Shown here one piece after another: positions 60,899-64,000 of a stretch of DNA of 64,000 bases. Where the stretch lies: assembly GCF_037975245.1 (NCBI RefSeq), contig NC_092579.1, positions 11,332,678 to 11,396,677 of the forward strand, read 5' to 3'. The notes under the pieces were generated by a model that saw only the letters and a program-made list of their open reading frames with translations, was not told where the DNA came from and did no database searches. This DNA is from Apostichopus japonicus (taxonomy: Eukaryota > Echinodermata > Holothuroidea > Aspidochirotida > Stichopodidae). Position numbers and translations under genes: made by a program. Every line of letters starts with the position of its first letter. The stretch's first letter is position 1.

Positions 60899-63164
60899 TG
60901 CTCAAGGGGAAGCAATGATTATTCTAATTCAAATATTGAAGTCGCTGCACTAGCTGCAGCCGTAACATGCAGCTGTGCTGTCAATTCAACTCGGACGCTG
61001 CAGCAAAGTGTCCTCTAGGTCCGAAGACTCAGTTTAAATAGATATAGACTTGGAGAAAGACATTACAGTGATGTGCGTGAGAGCGGGTAGGAAAAAACTG
61101 CGGTGATTACTTTGTCCAAGTTAAATGAAAAGGACTGGCCGCATATCGAAAGGAGGGACAGCGCATGGGATTCAAAAGGATCGGCAGTGTTGTCTTCGTA
61201 ACCCTCACCCCCCCCCCCACCACCACCACCACTCGCCCCGAGACCGACAATCGATCCTATCTTATTGATACTCGCCTTACAATGTAAATGCGTGATTGGA
61301 TACATCTAATTCTTGAATAGTTATATAGCGTCTCACAACAAGCATTTCAAACACATATGCAGTGTCTAATTTTTGTTGCATTACTTTCATTCACTCAGTT
61401 GCAGGAATACGCCCTACACAAGTGCTCGAAAAAAACAGATTAACTTTAATATACAGAAAAGGGTCGAATGAAGCTGGTAGAAGCTTGAAACAGTGAAACG
61501 AATGGTATACACAGGGTCGTACAAAATTGTTGGGGGGGGGGTAGGGCAGATGGTGGTGGTGTCAGAATTCAATCTCAAATCGATAATCTAAATATTGTTT
61601 TTCTTTCTTCAAGGTGCTACAGCTTCCGGAGAATTGCCACTACACATGCACGCCCAGGCAAATATCAGAGTGCAATTGTAATTATAACACAAAGTGCTAC
61701 TTTTGTTGGTTAATCATTTTGGAAACTGAGGTATATAGGTTTCAACAAAACGCTATAGTCAATCTCGAAATGGCTATTTACACCCCCATTAGAAAATGAT
61801 GAATGTACAGCCCTAAAGGATGTACAGGGTGTCACGTGTTATGAATAAAGTACCGCTTCCCGGTAGACGTCTTTTCGGACTAAATTTTCGTAATAGTAGA
61901 ATATTGCAGGATGAAATGAGATAAAGGGTCCACAGTTTATTGCCGTACCCTATTACTAAACAAACCCGTTAAGTTAATATGGCCGTATTTAGTAACCAGG
62001 CCCGGTTATAGTGCACCTCACACTTTATTTGCTATGCAGGACCGATTGCCTTACAACAACAGCACATGTTGACAATTGGTAAATTCTTGATCATTCTTAA
62101 GCGTTTCAGAATTAAGCAGCGACTTAAAACTTTCGGAAGTAGTTAGTGCCAAACTCTAACCGTGAAGAGAAACTATGCAGCGCAGTTTATAGTAACCTTT
62201 CTCATTTTCCTAACTCCCCCCCGCATCGTATTTGCAGATAGCATGAAAACAGTATAATGTAGCCAAATGTTTGGATGGACAGGCCGTTTGGAATAATGGG
62301 TATCATTTGTTTAGCCAGGCAGATGGTAAATCAGAGGACCTAACTGAAGGTAGCATATACGCCCATTAAACGCCCCGTTGACTTGCACTCTAACTCACAA
62401 AGGTAATGTGGTCTCTAAATCTAGATAGAAGTTCTCAATAGCTAAACGTTGGATAGCTGACGCGTTGGCCATTAATGGCATTATCAAGTTTCCGTATCAT
62501 GACCGCGCAGATTTTTGCTATCAGAGCTTGACGTTTTCGTCACTTGTAAACAAACCTCTTCACTCAGTAGTATACAATTTTCGTATGCTGCTCCTGGAAC
62601 ACCTAAAGGTGTATTCATTGCCTCAATTGACCCAACTTTTGCACCACATGTACCTCCATTCATACTCTGCAACATGCAAAAATTCATACCCTGATTGATA
62701 ATGTATCCCCAAAGATGTTCTCATATTGCATGTTGGCACTTTTCCTGAGATAGGAGAACATCCGGGCGGATTGATATAGACTCCAATAGGAGTATGCCAC
62801 CTGAAACATGGTTTCTAGCAAAATATTTTTACATCAAAGTAAAATATGACAATTTCGTTACTGAAAATGTCACTTGAATTCATCTTAATAAAATGCTGTG
62901 CTGTTTGCATAAAACAGGGTAAATCAACGTTTATCGCAGGGTTATGCAATCACGGGGGGGGGGTTAGCGCTATTACTGGGTGCATTCGTCGTACGGCGTT
63001 GTGCATCGCTTGCTTTTTAACAAAGCCCTGCCTTATCCAAAATGGGCCTTTGGGGCGTTCAATCGGGGGTAGCTCCAAATTAATTTCATTCACCACAAGT
63101 ACGCTTCAGTCCGACAACGGACTAAAATATTTGCACATAATCATATATAACCAAATATAGGACC
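60899..63164. other. 2.3-kb insertion in the G2 flank, origin unclear
   Basis: Absent from the matching place near 11480-11490. The junctions read TTTAA on the left and TTAA on the right, compatible with a TTAA duplication, but I see no matching inverted ends. It contains an inverted piece of module 1 (62400-62800), G/C homopolymers near 61205 and 61535, and no supported gene. Confidence 0.5.
62400..62800. repeat. Inverted fragment of module 1
   Basis: The reverse complement matches about 24700-25000: the TGCCTCAATTGACCCAA, CTTGTAAACAAACCTC and GGGCGGATTGATATAGACT blocks appear in inverted order. It shows that part of module 1 is itself a dispersed repeat. Confidence 0.8.
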
Positions 63165-63665
63165 AAAATTAAAATATATAAATGTTTATTTGATACATAT
63201 AAAATGTTTAAGTGCTTCAGTGTAATATGTGTTTCATATTCGAAAGAACACTTCTATAACTGCGTGGTCGTTTCAGTAAAGCTTAGTTGGTTGCTTTTAT
63301 AGGCTTGGATGATATATGGTTGAGATTTACTTCCGCTGTGACACAAAATACATGATGAAGTCCTGGATACTATTCGCACATCTCCAATTAGGGCCGTTTA
63401 GATTGAACATTATAAAGATATCTTTAATTATATGAAAATATGTTAAATTTAGTAATTATATAGTGTGCTTTATAATATATTTAGAATATTGCTTTTTGTC
63501 AATAATTGTTGATAGCTTGATCGTGAAATAGAGATGCAAAATTTTCAATACGTAACTGCGTTTCTCGGATGTCAACGGTACGTTCTTTAACTGCACGATT
63601 GCTCAGAATCACTGTAATGAAAACGGTATACACCAGAATTAGAAAAAAAGCAATTAAAAATCCTT
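63165..63665. repeat. Copy of 11485-11985, flank of exon G2
   Basis: Non-coding 3' flank of exon G2, closely matching the flank of G1. Confidence 0.75.
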
Positions 63666-63771
63666 TCAAATTTTGCCCTGATGTTCTTTTCCTTTTGTTA
63701 CTTCTTCGTAAGATGGTAGTGAATCGGAGATTGTAGCACTAAAACCAATAGGAATAACATCAGAAGAGTGG
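63666..63771 (-). CDS. Divergent exon 2 (G2) of the PPxY membrane protein family, partial gene
   Basis: Second copy of the G1 exon, with the same acceptor (CATTCACAG|C) and the same 35 codons. The motif here is LPSYEEVTKGKEHQGKI, a Leu-Pro-Ser-Tyr variant of PPSY. Any exon 1 would lie beyond the window end, so whether this is a gene or an orphan exon cannot be decided here. Confidence 0.55.
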
Positions 63772-63821
63772 CTGTGAATGGAAGAGAGGCAAAAAGGAGC
63801 ATCAATATTATGTCAAATTAG

Positions 63822-63851
63822 TTGCCACCGCCGTTATCCACTCGGTCACAG

Positions 63852-63936
<85 letters not shown>
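63822..63936. repeat. SINE-head remnant plus (AT)n tract
   Basis: About 30 bp matching the tRNA-like head of the SINE at 12135 (GCCACCGCCGTTATCCACTC) is followed by about 83 bp of (AT)n. It starts at the same point of the G intron as the SINE near G1, so the rest of that SINE may have been replaced by the AT expansion. Confidence 0.65.
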
Positions 63937-63938
<2 letters not shown>

Positions 63939-64000
63939 AATAACGGAAAAACTGTTAAACAACTATGCTGCATTTAGGGAAATTTAGGGAAATACATTGG

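Overview
This window is eukaryotic (metazoan) nuclear DNA. It is AT-rich and has GT-AG splice sites, tRNA-derived SINEs, several non-LTR retrotransposons, short DNA transposons with inverted ends, long (AT)n tracts and no bacterial-style gene organisation. The transposon mix and small two-exon genes suggest a marine invertebrate deuterostome, perhaps an echinoderm. That taxonomic guess is weak.

The only host genes I can support form a tandem family on the minus strand. It encodes small, unrecognised two-pass membrane proteins of about 210-220 residues. Each gene has two coding exons. Exon 1 carries a Ser/Asn-rich N-terminus, two adjacent hydrophobic segments and a polar linker. Exon 2 is about 115 nt and encodes a C-terminal tail with a PPSYEE (PPxY) motif. 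Four copies look complete: A (6303-9040), B (18289-20935), C (31586-32971) and D (58575-59960). All four join in phase 2 at a GTAAGT donor and a pyrimidine-rich CAG acceptor. There is also an orphan exon 2 (E, 50313-50427), a hollow copy whose flanks survive without either exon (F, about 38420-40030), and two copies of a divergent exon 2 (G1 11986-12091, G2 63666-63771) with no visible exon 1.

Layout: 575-10500 (unit A) is duplicated in tandem at 12961-22540 (unit B), and a partial third copy of its left end lies at 23178-24545. From 24546 to 50430 the sequence is built from other repeated modules (24546/34045/45365, 28080/47600, 33530/44535, 29940/38420) that carry gene C, hollow copy F and orphan exon E. 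A 65-bp satellite (26515-28075) and a 2-kb inverted-end element (40735-42789) interrupt this block. A 6.4-kb LINE (52063-58487) sits just beyond the stop codon of gene D. From 60528 on, the sequence repeats 11111-12110 with a 2.3-kb insertion.

Many insertions have recognisable target-site duplications, and the paralogous copies supply empty sites, so the order of events can partly be read. The most notable biological signal is that the transmembrane core of the gene family differs much more between copies A and B than the surrounding exon and non-coding sequence. Identities quoted here are by-eye alignments, and no database search was possible.
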